Source of the DNA: a virus
Direction: 5' to 3' (one strand)
DNA: 63,908 nt
Virus record (IMG/VR): IMGVR_UViG_3300032087_005153
Location: 1-63,908 of that record
The notes under the pieces were generated by a model. The model was not told where the DNA came from, made no database searches, and saw nothing but the letters and a program-made list of their open reading frames with translations. Shown here piece by piece: positions 54,448 through 61,279 of this stretch (the first letter of the stretch is position 1; every line of letters begins with the position of its first letter). The position numbers were made by a program, and so were the translations under genes.

Positions 54448-54768
54448 TTAAAATGGTAAGTCGTCCTCTTGTGCTACTGATTGAGCTTGCATTGATGCTT
54501 GCTGAGGTGCTTGGCCATCACGAGGTGGTGGAGATGGAAATTGTCCATTAGTCCAAACAACTTGAGCATTACCTAAATAAACTTTTTCTGTTTTAGCATC
54601 GCGTTCTTCTTTAGATTGCGATACAATAACAGGCCCTTGATTACCAAACTGATCAAGTTCATCATTTACAGTTATAGTAATAGGTAAGTATTTACCCTTT
54701 TTACCTTCGATAATTTTATCTTTAGGTATGTTACTTAAATTAATACTTGTTTTGATTATTCCAGCCAT
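54448..54768 (-). CDS. SSB-like protein with acidic C-terminal tail
   Basis: 106 residues. A short beta-rich N-terminal part (IKTSINLSNIPKDKI, KGKYLPITITVNDELD) is followed by a disordered Pro/Gln-rich linker and an acidic end EDDLPF, the hallmark protein-interaction tail of single-stranded DNA-binding proteins. It sits just upstream of primase-helicase in transcription. Too short for a classical OB-fold SSB plus linker but typical of small phage SSBs. Confidence 0.6.
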   Translation of the reverse strand: MAGIIKTSINLSNIPKDKIIEGKKGKYLPITITVNDELDQFGNQGPVIVSQSKEERDAKTEKVYLGNAQVVWTNGQFPSPPPRDGQAPQQASMQAQSVAQEDDLPF

Positions 54769-54769
54769 T

Positions 54770-54937
54770 TTAATATGTAGCTAATTGATTAAACATTCTG
54801 CGTAACTGATCTTTATTTGCACCAGTCATGCGGCGTAGATTATCTACTGCTTTTACGTGGCTATGCCCATTGTAAAAATTGTTTTCACTTGTTGTAATTC
54901 CTGTTACATTGCAGGTTCTTTTTTTAGTACGTGCCAT
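54770..54937 (-). CDS. Hypothetical 55-residue protein
   Basis: ATG at 54937 to TAA, between the exonuclease and SSB-like genes. Two Cys/His-like positions (KKRTCNVTG, NGHSHVK) and a basic helix (LRRMTGANKDQLRRMF). Possibly nucleic-acid binding. The gene fills an otherwise empty 180-base gap. Confidence 0.55.
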   Translation of the reverse strand: MARTKKRTCNVTGITTSENNFYNGHSHVKAVDNLRRMTGANKDQLRRMFNQLATY

Positions 54938-54948
54938 AATAAATAAAA

Positions 54949-55680
54949 TTAAAGTGTTTTAGTTAAAAAATATTGTGATGGATCGAATCCATCTGTCTTA
55001 TAGAATAACTCATAAACTTCAGTTGCTCTCTTTACTTTATCCAAACCAGTTTCATAAAACCTATCTGAACAATCAAAGATACCAATTTGATGCGTATTTT
55101 TATCTATAGCTATGAATAAAAAATCGTAATCAAACATTTTTCTATATATATATGCTTGACTATCATAATTATAACGATAAGCACTTGATTTAAATTTTGT
55201 AATATCATTAGTTGTTTTTAAATCAATTATTAGCTTTTCGCTATGGTTTATTATATCAGCTTTACCTTTCCACATATTGCCTTCTAATTCTACAATACCA
55301 GGTTGCTCATAATCATTATTTTCATTTTGAATAAATTCTTTACAAATAGAATTTGCAAATAATTTGTCTCGCATTACTTCTATCATATCAACTTCATGCT
55401 GTAATAAACAAAGCTCACCACCGGATAATTCTTTGTATACTTTTGTATTACGTGTTGAAGATTCTATAACCTTATATTTTTTTAATTTATCAGGCTCTAA
55501 AATGCATGTATGAAAATAACCCCCTATTAAAAAAGCTGAGCTAGATGGCGAAGGCCTTTTAAAATTTAACGGATTACTTAATAATACGGAAATGTCTGAA
55601 TTACTTAAATATTGACGACCAAATTTACCATAATAATTTTCGTCATCTTTAAGCTGTTCAATTATTTCACTTTGGTTCAT
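54949..55680 (-). CDS. PD-(D/E)XK exonuclease (YqaJ/RecE-like)
   Basis: 243 residues. Active site: His57 in GGYFHTCILEP, Asp142 in GKADII, Asp153-x-Lys155 in IIDLKTT, then a Q-x-x-x-Y helix (SQAYIYRKMF). This pattern is the PDDEXK_1/RecE/Cas4-like 5' exonuclease. It overlaps the ERF annealing gene by 14 bases; exonuclease plus annealing protein form a recombination pair as in lambda Red or RecET. Confidence 0.8.
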   Translation of the reverse strand: MNQSEIIEQLKDDENYYGKFGRQYLSNSDISVLLSNPLNFKRPSPSSSAFLIGGYFHTCILEPDKLKKYKVIESSTRNTKVYKELSGGELCLLQHEVDMIEVMRDKLFANSICKEFIQNENNDYEQPGIVELEGNMWKGKADIINHSEKLIIDLKTTNDITKFKSSAYRYNYDSQAYIYRKMFDYDFLFIAIDKNTHQIGIFDCSDRFYETGLDKVKRATEVYELFYKTDGFDPSQYFLTKTL

Positions 55681-56206
55681 GTACTTTTAGTGTTAGTATG
55701 TCATCTGAGGACACATCATATTTACTCATTATTGCTTTTAATGCTCCCCCTGATTCCATAAAGCTAATTGCTTTTGTCCAATTATCCGTGCCTTTTATTA
55801 ATCTAGGTTTTGATTGCTTGCCATGCGTATTAGTTGCATCAGCATCAGCTGTATCATCTATTAACAATAAATTACCTAATGCATATTTTTTACCATAAGA
55901 AGATGCTGAACCAAATTGCTGAGGTACTTGCATTCCTTTTTGATTAAAATCTACACCAACTAAAGCTTTAGCTTCAATAAAGTTTGCACCCTCTATATCA
56001 AATATAGTAGCTACAGACTCTATAACGCCATCGCCTAGCCATGTCTCATTAACAGTAAAGTATACTTTATACTTTTTGTTAAATGGTTTAAGTGCTTCAA
56101 GGATGTCTTCGGCAGATCGGAAGTTATATTTGCCGAACGAGTTATATCGTGACTTTTTAGACTTAAACTCTTGTTGAATTAAACTTAATTTTTCGTGAAT
56201 TGTCAT
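55667..56206 (-). CDS. ERF-family single-strand annealing protein
   Basis: 179 residues. Matches the ERF superfamily: NFRSAEDILEALKPFNKKY near residues 28-46, and SASSYGKKYALGNLLLIDD-type block with DADATN near 100-125. ERF proteins coat ssDNA and anneal complementary strands for recombination and, often, circularisation or concatemer formation. Paired with the exonuclease gene downstream. Confidence 0.85.
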   Translation of the reverse strand: MTIHEKLSLIQQEFKSKKSRYNSFGKYNFRSAEDILEALKPFNKKYKVYFTVNETWLGDGVIESVATIFDIEGANFIEAKALVGVDFNQKGMQVPQQFGSASSYGKKYALGNLLLIDDTADADATNTHGKQSKPRLIKGTDNWTKAISFMESGGALKAIMSKYDVSSDDILTLKVHEPK

Positions 56207-56247
56207 ACTATATATATTACGTGATTTGATTAAAATTTACTTGTAAC

Positions 56248-56979
56248 TTACATAAAATCAACTACTTGCGCTGGATCTACATTATCTATTAACTTATTAA
56301 TAGCATCACGTTTTATTTGTGATATGCGTACGTAAGCAGCTGTTCCTTCTATTTTTAATTTATCTGCAATTTCTTTGGCTGACATTTTATTACAATCTAA
56401 ACCGTAGCTCATTCTAAGTACATCATACTCCTTTATATTCAAGTGGGCTTCCATTATACCAAGAAGATATTTATTCATAATATCAATATTATATTCTTTT
56501 GTTTTATCTTCTATTTGTATAAACTTATCTTCATCATTATCAATACTTGAAAATATACTATTAAAAAATAATTCAATAGTTTTCTTCTCCTGCTCAGAAT
56601 TTTTTCGCATATCATTTAATTTATGTTCTGGTATACGAATATTGCCACGGTTTATATCGATTGCTCTGCGTATTGCACCTTTAATACGTTTAGATAAAAA
56701 GGATTTTAATGTCCGCTCAGGATCAGTTGAATCTGTAATAGTATCCCAGTCAATCCGATCAACAGCGTATATTAATCCTATTGAACCCTCTTGTATTAAA
56801 TCATTTATACTTAACACTCCTGATGCTTGATCAGATGTTGAAAATTTTCTTGCTATTGTTTCTACGAGTGGTAAGTTTTCTATTATTGTTTTTTCTCTTT
56901 CGTTCTGAATGTCTCTTGCTAGTGATTTGTCAAGGTCGTTTTTATATCTTACATAGTTTTGTATATTATATTTCTTCAT
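56248..56979 (-). CDS. Sigma-70-family sigma factor
   Basis: 243 residues. Region 2 (~30-120): NLPLVETIARKFS, LSINDLIQEGSIGLIYAVDRID, then SKRIKGAIRRAID; a region 3-like helix with RIPEHKLNDM; region 4 (~180-240): NKMSAKEIADKLKIEG then RISQIKRDAINKL as the recognition helix-turn-helix. It would direct host RNA polymerase to phage promoters, most likely the plus-strand late genes. Its start overlaps a helix-turn-helix gene by 14 bases. Confidence 0.88.
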   Translation of the reverse strand: MKKYNIQNYVRYKNDLDKSLARDIQNEREKTIIENLPLVETIARKFSTSDQASGVLSINDLIQEGSIGLIYAVDRIDWDTITDSTDPERTLKSFLSKRIKGAIRRAIDINRGNIRIPEHKLNDMRKNSEQEKKTIELFFNSIFSSIDNDEDKFIQIEDKTKEYNIDIMNKYLLGIMEAHLNIKEYDVLRMSYGLDCNKMSAKEIADKLKIEGTAAYVRISQIKRDAINKLIDNVDPAQVVDFM

Positions 56980-57583
56980 TTAATAATATCTTTTCATTCT
57001 TAATCTCATCTGTTATATTTCTATATACAGTACGAGTGGACACATTTAATACTTTAGCCACTTTAGCAATAGTTATTTTTTTATTACTTTCGTGGATATG
57101 GAGCATGGCCTCATAAATATCTGGTGCATCGGCTTTCTTTTTCTTACCGATCATTTTACCAACTATACTTAATTTTTCATGCGTCTGTAATCCTGAATGT
57201 TCTTTAAATATTATTTTTCTTATTTTGTTTTTGGGCGGCTCTTCAAGATCCATTTCAAAAACTTCATCTACCAGATTTTTAATTGACGCTTTAGATAAAG
57301 ATATAGTTATAAAACCATTTTCTTTATCTGCAAGATAATACGACAATTCCAATATATCATCATAAGTAAGAGAAAAATTTAAATACCATAATACAAGTAC
57401 ATGCCACTTAAATGATTTGTAAGACGTTATTTTAGCCTTACTTCTGAAGAGCTCATAACATTCGTACGTACCATCTTGATAAAAATCGCCCCAACTGAAT
57501 GATTCAGAAGGAGCGTCAGTAATTGGTCCGCGTCGATATATGATGCGTCTTCGATTTAAATAATCAAGTTTTCTATGCGACAT
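56966..57583 (-). CDS. Helix-turn-helix DNA-binding protein (205 aa)
   Basis: C-terminal helix-turn-helix near residues 165-190: KITIAKVAKVLNVSTRTVYR followed by NITDEI. The N-terminal half is aromatic and basic (WGDFYQDGTYECYELF, then HVLVLWYLNFSLTYDD). Immediately upstream of the sigma factor and overlapping it, so the pair probably regulate the early-to-late switch. Could instead be a replication-associated primase-like protein; not a known family. Confidence 0.65.
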   Translation of the reverse strand: MSHRKLDYLNRRRIIYRRGPITDAPSESFSWGDFYQDGTYECYELFRSKAKITSYKSFKWHVLVLWYLNFSLTYDDILELSYYLADKENGFITISLSKASIKNLVDEVFEMDLEEPPKNKIRKIIFKEHSGLQTHEKLSIVGKMIGKKKKADAPDIYEAMLHIHESNKKITIAKVAKVLNVSTRTVYRNITDEIKNEKILLNEEI

Positions 57584-57604
57584 TAGCCTGTTACTTATAT
57601 TATT

Positions 57605-57709
57605 TTATTTGCTATCGTCACACTCTGGTCCGATGATTTCATAAAGGATCTCTAAATCCTCTAATTCAGCTGGTGTGATATGGTTTAATAAATTTTTTGT
57701 TTTACCCAT
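57605..57709 (-). CDS. Very small acidic protein (34 aa)
   Basis: Start shares a base with the preceding stop (TAATG). Sequence MGKTKNLLNHITPAELEDLE then EIIGPECDDSK. Too small to classify; the tight stop-start overlap supports it as a gene. Confidence 0.4.
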   Translation of the reverse strand: MGKTKNLLNHITPAELEDLEILYEIIGPECDDSK

Positions 57710-57909
57710 TATAATAAAACTAATTTTAAATATTTTTGGTATTCTTTCATGCGACTACTAATACTTTGTAGTTCTTTAACTTTTTTATTTAATTCTTTAC
57801 CTTTAAGTTCATCAATATTTTTTGCTTTTTGAGTTAATCTCATATGCAATGTAAATATATGACTTTGAATTTTGCTTACGTGTTTACTTTTTCGGCGTTT
57901 TAGAATCAT
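57709..57909 (-). CDS. Basic helical protein (66 aa)
   Basis: Highly Lys-rich with repeated hydrophobic positions (HIFTLHMRLTQKAKNIDEL, KKVKELQSISSRMKEYQ), likely a coiled coil. The start overlaps the end of the 37-residue gene upstream. Unrecognised. Confidence 0.45.
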   Translation of the reverse strand: MILKRRKSKHVSKIQSHIFTLHMRLTQKAKNIDELKGKELNKKVKELQSISSRMKEYQKYLKLVLL

Positions 57910-57997
57910 AATTTTTTGGTTTAGTTAAACTTTTTATATTCTCTGCTATGCCCCTATAGTTAGAAGTTTGCAGGTGTTTATATAGTTTATAGCTCAT
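57884..57997 (-). CDS. Hypothetical 37-residue protein
   Basis: ATG immediately follows the upstream TAA (57998-58000). Polar and basic, with Tyr residues (MSYKLYKHLQTSNYRG). Overlaps the next gene by 26 bases. Support is only tight spacing. Confidence 0.35.
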   Translation of the reverse strand: MSYKLYKHLQTSNYRGIAENIKSLTKPKNYDSKTPKK

Positions 57998-58162
57998 TTA
58001 ATATAATTCTTTAAATTCAATTGGTACATCTGGTGGATAATATTTAAGTATATCCGCTATTGTTTTATCTTGTACGTGATCAGGCACCTCAAGATTAATT
58101 AAATAATCAAATTTAGTGTCCTTATAAAATATATTGAGTACGCCCATTGATGGCTTTTTCAT
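57998..58162 (-). CDS. Hypothetical 54-residue protein
   Basis: Overlaps the UVR-like gene by ATGA. MKKPSMGVLNIFYKDTKFDY, then PDHVQDKTIADILKYYP. Unrecognised acidic/aromatic protein with a possible small fold. Confidence 0.45.
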   Translation of the reverse strand: MKKPSMGVLNIFYKDTKFDYLINLEVPDHVQDKTIADILKYYPPDVPIEFKELY

Positions 58163-58434
58163 AATCTTTCTATTTTTGCTCTGATTATACGAATCTTATT
58201 TTTAAGTATATTTGCTTTTTCATATTGTTCTTCTTTTACATAAATGTTAAGAAGTTCTTCAAGCTTTATAAGTTCAAAATGTAAGTATTCAGATTCGTCT
58301 ACTGTTTTTGAATTGCCAAACTCATCGCTAACAATATAAGTATGATTTTCTTTTTCAAACTTTTCTTGTTGCTTCATTAGTCTTTCAAATAATGCGTCAG
58401 CAATTTTATTTATATCTTCGTCAGATAAATTCAT
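58159..58434 (-). CDS. UVR-motif-like coiled-coil protein (91 aa)
   Basis: The C-terminal half (LIKLEELLNIYVKEEQYEKA then NILKNKIRIIRAKI) matches the UVR motif pattern, a helical hairpin that binds UvrB-type or Clp partners. The N-terminal half is acidic and helical. Such small UVR proteins act as protein-interaction adaptors; the partner here is unknown. Confidence 0.55.
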   Translation of the reverse strand: MNLSDEDINKIADALFERLMKQQEKFEKENHTYIVSDEFGNSKTVDESEYLHFELIKLEELLNIYVKEEQYEKANILKNKIRIIRAKIERL

Positions 58435-58461
58435 GCGGTTCTTATTATATTACTATTAATT

Positions 58462-58644
58462 TTACTTATTTAACAATTCGTAGATTTCTGTTTTAGTATT
58501 AACTATTTCAGAAGCGGCTTGTATAATTTCGTGTATAGCAACACATTCGTCATCTGATAATGGGCGGTTTTCAAAGTTAGTTGTCTGTAAACCATGCACA
58601 AAGTGCCATATATCTTCAGCTGTTTCAACTATATTATTTATCAT
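58462..58644 (-). CDS. Hypothetical acidic protein (60 aa)
   Basis: Overlaps the KTSC gene end by 11 bases. Acidic helical protein (MINNIVETAEDIWHFVHGL, DDECVAIHEIIQAASEI). No family recognised. Confidence 0.45.
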   Translation of the reverse strand: MINNIVETAEDIWHFVHGLQTTNFENRPLSDDECVAIHEIIQAASEIVNTKTEIYELLNK

Positions 58645-58861
58645 GTGTAAAGCTATAATTCCTTAATATATATTTATTTATAAAACTACCAACAGATTCA
58701 GAATATTTCATACTTAAAAATGTTTCTGGTGAAACTTTATGGTAATTATATTTTGCTCCGTTGTCAAAGGTAAGCTTTAATATCCTATTGTCATAATTAT
58801 AATTAGCTTTTTTTATAGCTTTTGAATTTACGTGTACTGTTTCTTTTGTTAATTTAATCAT
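58634..58861 (-). CDS. KTSC-domain protein (75 aa)
   Basis: Matches the KTSC domain: VNSKAIKKANYNYDNRILKL, FDNGAKYNYHKVSPETF, SVGSFINKYILRNY. The domain occurs alone or fused to lysyl-tRNA synthetase and in phages; its role is poorly defined, possibly RNA binding. Overlaps the DnaA-like gene by 8 bases. Confidence 0.7.
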   Translation of the reverse strand: MIKLTKETVHVNSKAIKKANYNYDNRILKLTFDNGAKYNYHKVSPETFLSMKYSESVGSFINKYILRNYSFTHDK

Positions 58862-59258
58862 TTTTATTAATATTTAGTTTATCTTCTATTACACTTATTC
58901 TTTCTAAAACTTTATCAAAAGTCATATCTATATTTTCTTCACGGCCCGGTTTGATATAATATATATCTAAATGTTTAGATATTTTATCATATACGTCATA
59001 CATATATGGGTCATATCTAGCTTCAGTCTCAAATTTTTTAAGACCATTGATAACTGTAGCGTGGTCACGATTAACAACATTGCCTATACGAGCTAAGCTT
59101 GCATATCTACAATATTTTCTAGCTAATTTAAAGTATATAAAACGAGCTTGTGACATATGCCGTGTACGATCTTTAACTGATATATCTTTTAAATCTAATT
59201 CTTTTTGAACCATATTTAAAATCTTTTCAGGTCTTGCTAATTTTTCTGGTGTTTCCAT
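58854..59258 (-). CDS. DnaA domain IV-like DNA-binding protein
   Basis: 134 residues. Residues ~10-85 match the DnaA C-terminal domain: MSQARFIYFKLARKYCRYAS then RIGNVVNRDHATVINGLKKF (Arg64-Asp65-His66-Ala67-Thr68-Val69 equals the RDHSTV of DnaA that reads DnaA boxes). No AAA+ domain. It may mark a phage origin, recruit host replication proteins or act as a repressor. The remainder is a charged tail. Confidence 0.75.
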   Translation of the reverse strand: METPEKLARPEKILNMVQKELDLKDISVKDRTRHMSQARFIYFKLARKYCRYASLARIGNVVNRDHATVINGLKKFETEARYDPYMYDVYDKISKHLDIYYIKPGREENIDMTFDKVLERISVIEDKLNINKND

Positions 59259-59260
59259 AT

Positions 59261-59461
59261 TTATTTAAATTTATAAAGTGAATTATGAGTGAATTTAGTT
59301 TTATGTAGTTTTTTACCAGTGAATATTATATCACGATTTTTACGATAGTCATTATCAGTAAATGGCTTACAATAGCCGTGTACTTCAGTTTCAGCTTTCC
59401 ATTTAGCTGCATTAGTTTTCTTTTTATTTTCCATATATTGTTTTAATTCTTGTATTGTCAT
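59261..59461 (-). CDS. Basic hypothetical protein (66 aa)
   Basis: Two bases from the DnaA-like start. Basic, with EVHGYCKPFTDNDYRKNRD. Start overlaps the upstream stop (TAATG). Unrecognised. Confidence 0.45.
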   Translation of the reverse strand: MTIQELKQYMENKKKTNAAKWKAETEVHGYCKPFTDNDYRKNRDIIFTGKKLHKTKFTHNSLYKFK

Positions 59462-59592
59462 TATGATATTTGTTTTATATAGTTTAGTGCTGCTTTTTCT
59501 GTATTAAAATCTTTATACCCAGTATATATGTCATTCTTTTTCCAAAACACTCGATATTGATTATTAATTGTCATTTTAATTTTTGTTTTCAT
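59461..59592 (-). CDS. Hypothetical 43-residue basic protein
   Basis: Linked to both neighbours by ATGA and TAATG overlaps. MKTKIKMTINNQYRVFWKKN, then YTGYKDFNTEKAALNYI resembles a fragment of an AP2- or Arm-DNA-binding-like three-stranded sheet of phage DNA-binding proteins. Too small to be sure. Confidence 0.45.
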   Translation of the reverse strand: MKTKIKMTINNQYRVFWKKNDIYTGYKDFNTEKAALNYIKQIS

Positions 59593-59831
59593 TGTGTTAA
59601 TTCTTTAGCCATATATGTTGTATACGGCAGATTTGTTTTCATGGGTTCAATTAATTCTGCCATACGTAGCCATACTCTTAGATTGCTAATGTCACCCATA
59701 ACTAATTTATAAGATAGCTCGGGCCAGGCAGCGTGGTGTCTGTTTCTGAAATGAGTACGTACACTTAATCTGTAATGTGCTATTTTAGATATTAGCTTAG
59801 CCTCAATTCGATCGTCGATTGGATTTGTCAT
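59589..59831 (-). CDS. Hypothetical 80-residue protein
   Basis: Helical and basic: IAHYRLSVRTHFRNRHHAAW, then GDISNLRVWLRMAELIEP. The first gene downstream of the structured RNA locus. Unrecognised. Confidence 0.45.
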   Translation of the reverse strand: MTNPIDDRIEAKLISKIAHYRLSVRTHFRNRHHAAWPELSYKLVMGDISNLRVWLRMAELIEPMKTNLPYTTYMAKELTQ

Positions 59832-59850
59832 AGTATTTAATTTAATTTAG

Positions 59851-59937
59851 TGGATGTGGGAGGAATCGAACCTCCGTTTAGAAGACTTGACAACAATGCT
59901 TTCGCTTGACAACAATGTCTATCTGCCTATCACACCC
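59851..59937 (-). ncRNA. tRNA-like domain with an extended arm
   Basis: Reading the minus strand: a 7-bp acceptor stem (GGGTGTG, 59937-59931, with CACATCC, 59858-59852), discriminator A at 59851, and a perfect tRNA T-arm, GGAGG-TTCGATT-CCTCC (59875-59859). There is no recognisable D-arm or anticodon arm. Instead 59920-59883 can form one long hairpin: AGAC(A)TTG / CAAGTCT, a TTGT/TTGT internal loop, and CAAGC-GAAA-GC(A)TTG with a GAAA tetraloop. A 13-base sequence occurs twice (59886-59898 and 59905-59917). The shape recalls the tRNA-like part of tmRNA. CCA is not encoded. A degenerate class II tRNA is the alternative. Confidence 0.6.
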
Positions 59938-59942
59938 AATAG

Positions 59943-60006
59943 CCGAGGGCACAGCTCATGACCTGTATTTCTAACTAGTATGTATCGCTCGTCAGCAATC
60001 CCTCGG
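59943..60006 (-). ncRNA. Structured RNA domain 2 upstream of the tRNA-like element
   Basis: A 7-bp closing stem, CCGAGGG (60006-60000) with CCCTCGG (59949-59943), encloses 50 bases holding two hairpins, TTGCT-GACG-AGCGA and ACAG...CTGT. It lies 5 bases upstream of the tRNA-like domain on the same strand, so both may be one transcript. Pairings were found by eye. It is shorter than a tRNA and has no T-arm consensus. Confidence 0.45.
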
Positions 60007-60019
60007 TGCCGTTAATATT

Positions 60020-60086
60020 GTTAGCTAAGCAAAGCCGCCCCAGAAAATGTCTGGTATTTGTTCAAGGCTGCTCTACTTAACTTAAC
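60020..60086 (-). ncRNA. Structured RNA domain 1
   Basis: An outer stem of about 10 bp with one bulge (GTTAAGTTAAG, 60086-60076, with CTTAGCTAAC, 60029-60020), an inner imperfect GCAGCC/GGCGGC stem, and an apical 5-bp hairpin CCAGA/TCTGG (60054-60050 with 60044-60040). It follows the stop of the 48-residue gene by about 26 bases. Together with the two downstream domains it makes a gene-free structured interval of about 235 bases. Confidence 0.45.
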
Positions 60087-60112
60087 AAACACACAAATGA
60101 ATGAAAGGTATA

Positions 60113-60259
60113 TTATAGTTGCTGGTTTAATATGTAGTTTATAACTTGACTAGGCGTACCAGTCATTATACGTTCTTCGTCGTATAGATCTTTGAACGTT
60201 AGTGTATAAAACTTTGGTTTGTGTATAGCAAATTGTGTGTTAAATTTATTTCCAGCCAT
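60113..60259 (-). CDS. Hypothetical 48-residue protein
   Basis: ATG at 60259, one base after the upstream stop. MAGNKFNTQFAIHKPKFYTL, then FKDLYDEERIMTGTPSQVIN. Polar/aromatic; unrecognised. Last gene before the structured RNA locus. Confidence 0.5.
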   Translation of the reverse strand: MAGNKFNTQFAIHKPKFYTLTFKDLYDEERIMTGTPSQVINYILNQQL

Positions 60260-60260
60260 T

Positions 60261-60491
60261 TTATTTTGTGTTTGTTGTTATAATTTCTTTTTCTTTTTCA
60301 AGCTTATCAATTACTTCATGCAGCTTAACTGTTATGTAGTCAACAATGTCTTGCACGTCAAAGCCGTCATTCCATACTGTAGGTACAAACTTTTCAAGCA
60401 TATAGCGTGTATCCCAGTCAGCATTTGTTAATTGTTCAATTCGATTGATTTTGTTTTGTAAATCTAAATAGTTTTGTAATTGTGTGTTCAT
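60261..60491 (-). CDS. Hypothetical helical protein (76 aa)
   Basis: Preceded 34 bases upstream by promoter-like element F. Helical, acidic/basic mix (LDLQNKINRIEQLTNADWD, then DIVDYITVKLHEVIDKLEK). Early-expressed small protein; function unknown. Confidence 0.5.
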   Translation of the reverse strand: MNTQLQNYLDLQNKINRIEQLTNADWDTRYMLEKFVPTVWNDGFDVQDIVDYITVKLHEVIDKLEKEKEIITTNTK

Positions 60492-60525
60492 AATATTTAA
60501 TTTTAATTTGTTTGTTATTCGTTAT

Positions 60526-60558
60526 TATTATCCGTTATCCTCCGTGTTAGGGTTGTAA
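60526..60558 (-). promoter_or_regulatory. Promoter-like element, copy F
   Basis: Fits the six-copy pattern TTACAA-N5-ACACG-N9-GGATAATA exactly, read on the minus strand. It ends 34 bases before the start codon at 60491 and overlaps the 3' end and stop codon of the 53-residue gene. Confidence 0.75.
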
Positions 60559-60689
60559 TCTTCTTCAGGTCGGTATTCATTTTTATTTCTAGGTGGTGTA
60601 TGCTTTGTTATTGGTTCATACTTATAGCCTAAGATCGGATTAATACCGTGGTTCCAAAAATCGTAAGGCATTTCTTTTTTAGTTGTCAT
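60528..60689 (-). CDS. Hypothetical 53-residue protein
   Basis: MTTKKEMPYDFWNHGINPIL, then KHTPPRNKNEYRPEEDYN; ends in DNG. Its last codons double as promoter element F. Start overlaps the end of the acidic 114-residue gene by 11 bases. Unrecognised. Confidence 0.45.
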   Translation of the reverse strand: MTTKKEMPYDFWNHGINPILGYKYEPITKHTPPRNKNEYRPEEDYNPNTEDNG

Positions 60690-61023
60690 AATTTTTTACA
60701 TTTAATTGTTCTAATAAATCTAATTCTTTTTCTTCAATATAAGCACTGACTTCGTCTTCAGGTAAATATGTTTCAAAATCAGATACCCATACTACTGCCC
60801 AGTCATCAAGTTCTTTAATACGATCAATTATGTCTTCAAATGAAGGCTGATAGTAATATACATCAGATTCCCAGTTTAAAGTGTCGTTTTCGTTAGTTAT
60901 TACATGCACATCATAATTGTCTGCTGTCATGTATTCGCTTATGCTTAAATCGGCGTGAGATACATATTTATCTGTTATTTGTTCAACGCCTAATAGTTTT
61001 GCTAATTTTTGTATGTCTGTCAT
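60679..61023 (-). CDS. Acidic hypothetical protein (114 aa)
   Basis: Strongly acidic (many D and E; DDWAVVWVSDFETYLPEDEV). Small acidic early proteins of phages often mimic DNA or bind host enzymes, but nothing identifies a target here. Overlaps its upstream gene by 4 bases. Confidence 0.5.
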   Translation of the reverse strand: MTDIQKLAKLLGVEQITDKYVSHADLSISEYMTADNYDVHVITNENDTLNWESDVYYYQPSFEDIIDRIKELDDWAVVWVSDFETYLPEDEVSAYIEEKELDLLEQLNVKNYDN

Positions 61024-61214
61024 TTTGTTACTTTTTTAATTAATGAAAATAATAGTTGTTGTTTGATTTGTAGCTCAAGTGGATATAGGTCATCAAATTC
61101 AGTTAAACCAAATTCAGATGAGTCAAGCTGCCAGTGTATTGTATTGTCAATGTGCTCATCAACTTCTTCAATAATTTTGTCAGCTAAGTTTGATATTAAT
61201 TCTTTATTGTACAT
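61020..61214 (-). CDS. Acidic hypothetical protein (64 aa)
   Basis: First gene after promoter-like element E (18 bases upstream). Acidic, helical (ISNLADKIIEEVDEHIDNT), with a basic end. Co-transcribed with the 114-residue acidic gene. Confidence 0.5.
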   Translation of the reverse strand: MYNKELISNLADKIIEEVDEHIDNTIHWQLDSSEFGLTEFDDLYPLELQIKQQLLFSLIKKVTK

Positions 61215-61232
61215 GTGTTTGTTATTTGTTAA

Positions 61233-61265
61233 TATTATCCGTGTTTGTTCGTGTTAGGTTTGTAA
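61233..61265 (-). promoter_or_regulatory. Promoter-like element, copy E
   Basis: Exact fit to TTACAA-N5-ACACG-N9-GGATAATA on the minus strand. It lies in the gap between the 66-residue gene (stop at 61280) and the start at 61214, 18 bases before that ATG. Confidence 0.8.
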
Positions 61266-61279
61266 AAGTGTATAGCAAA

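Noticed and set aside
59851-59875. attP site formed by a tRNA 3' end
   Set aside because: No integrase or recombinase is encoded, and the acceptor stem is complete with its own 5' strand rather than a 3' fragment.
59943-60006. Hammerhead ribozyme-like core (CTGACGAG ... GAAA) in RNA domain 2
   Set aside because: The bases flanking the two core motifs do not form the required stems: G10.1 would face A, stem I has four extra bases before CUGA, and there is no NUH cleavage triplet at the expected place.
59851-60086. Complete tmRNA
   Set aside because: No 5' tmRNA consensus, no reading frame for a proteolysis tag, and the interval is too short; only the 3' domain is tRNA-like.
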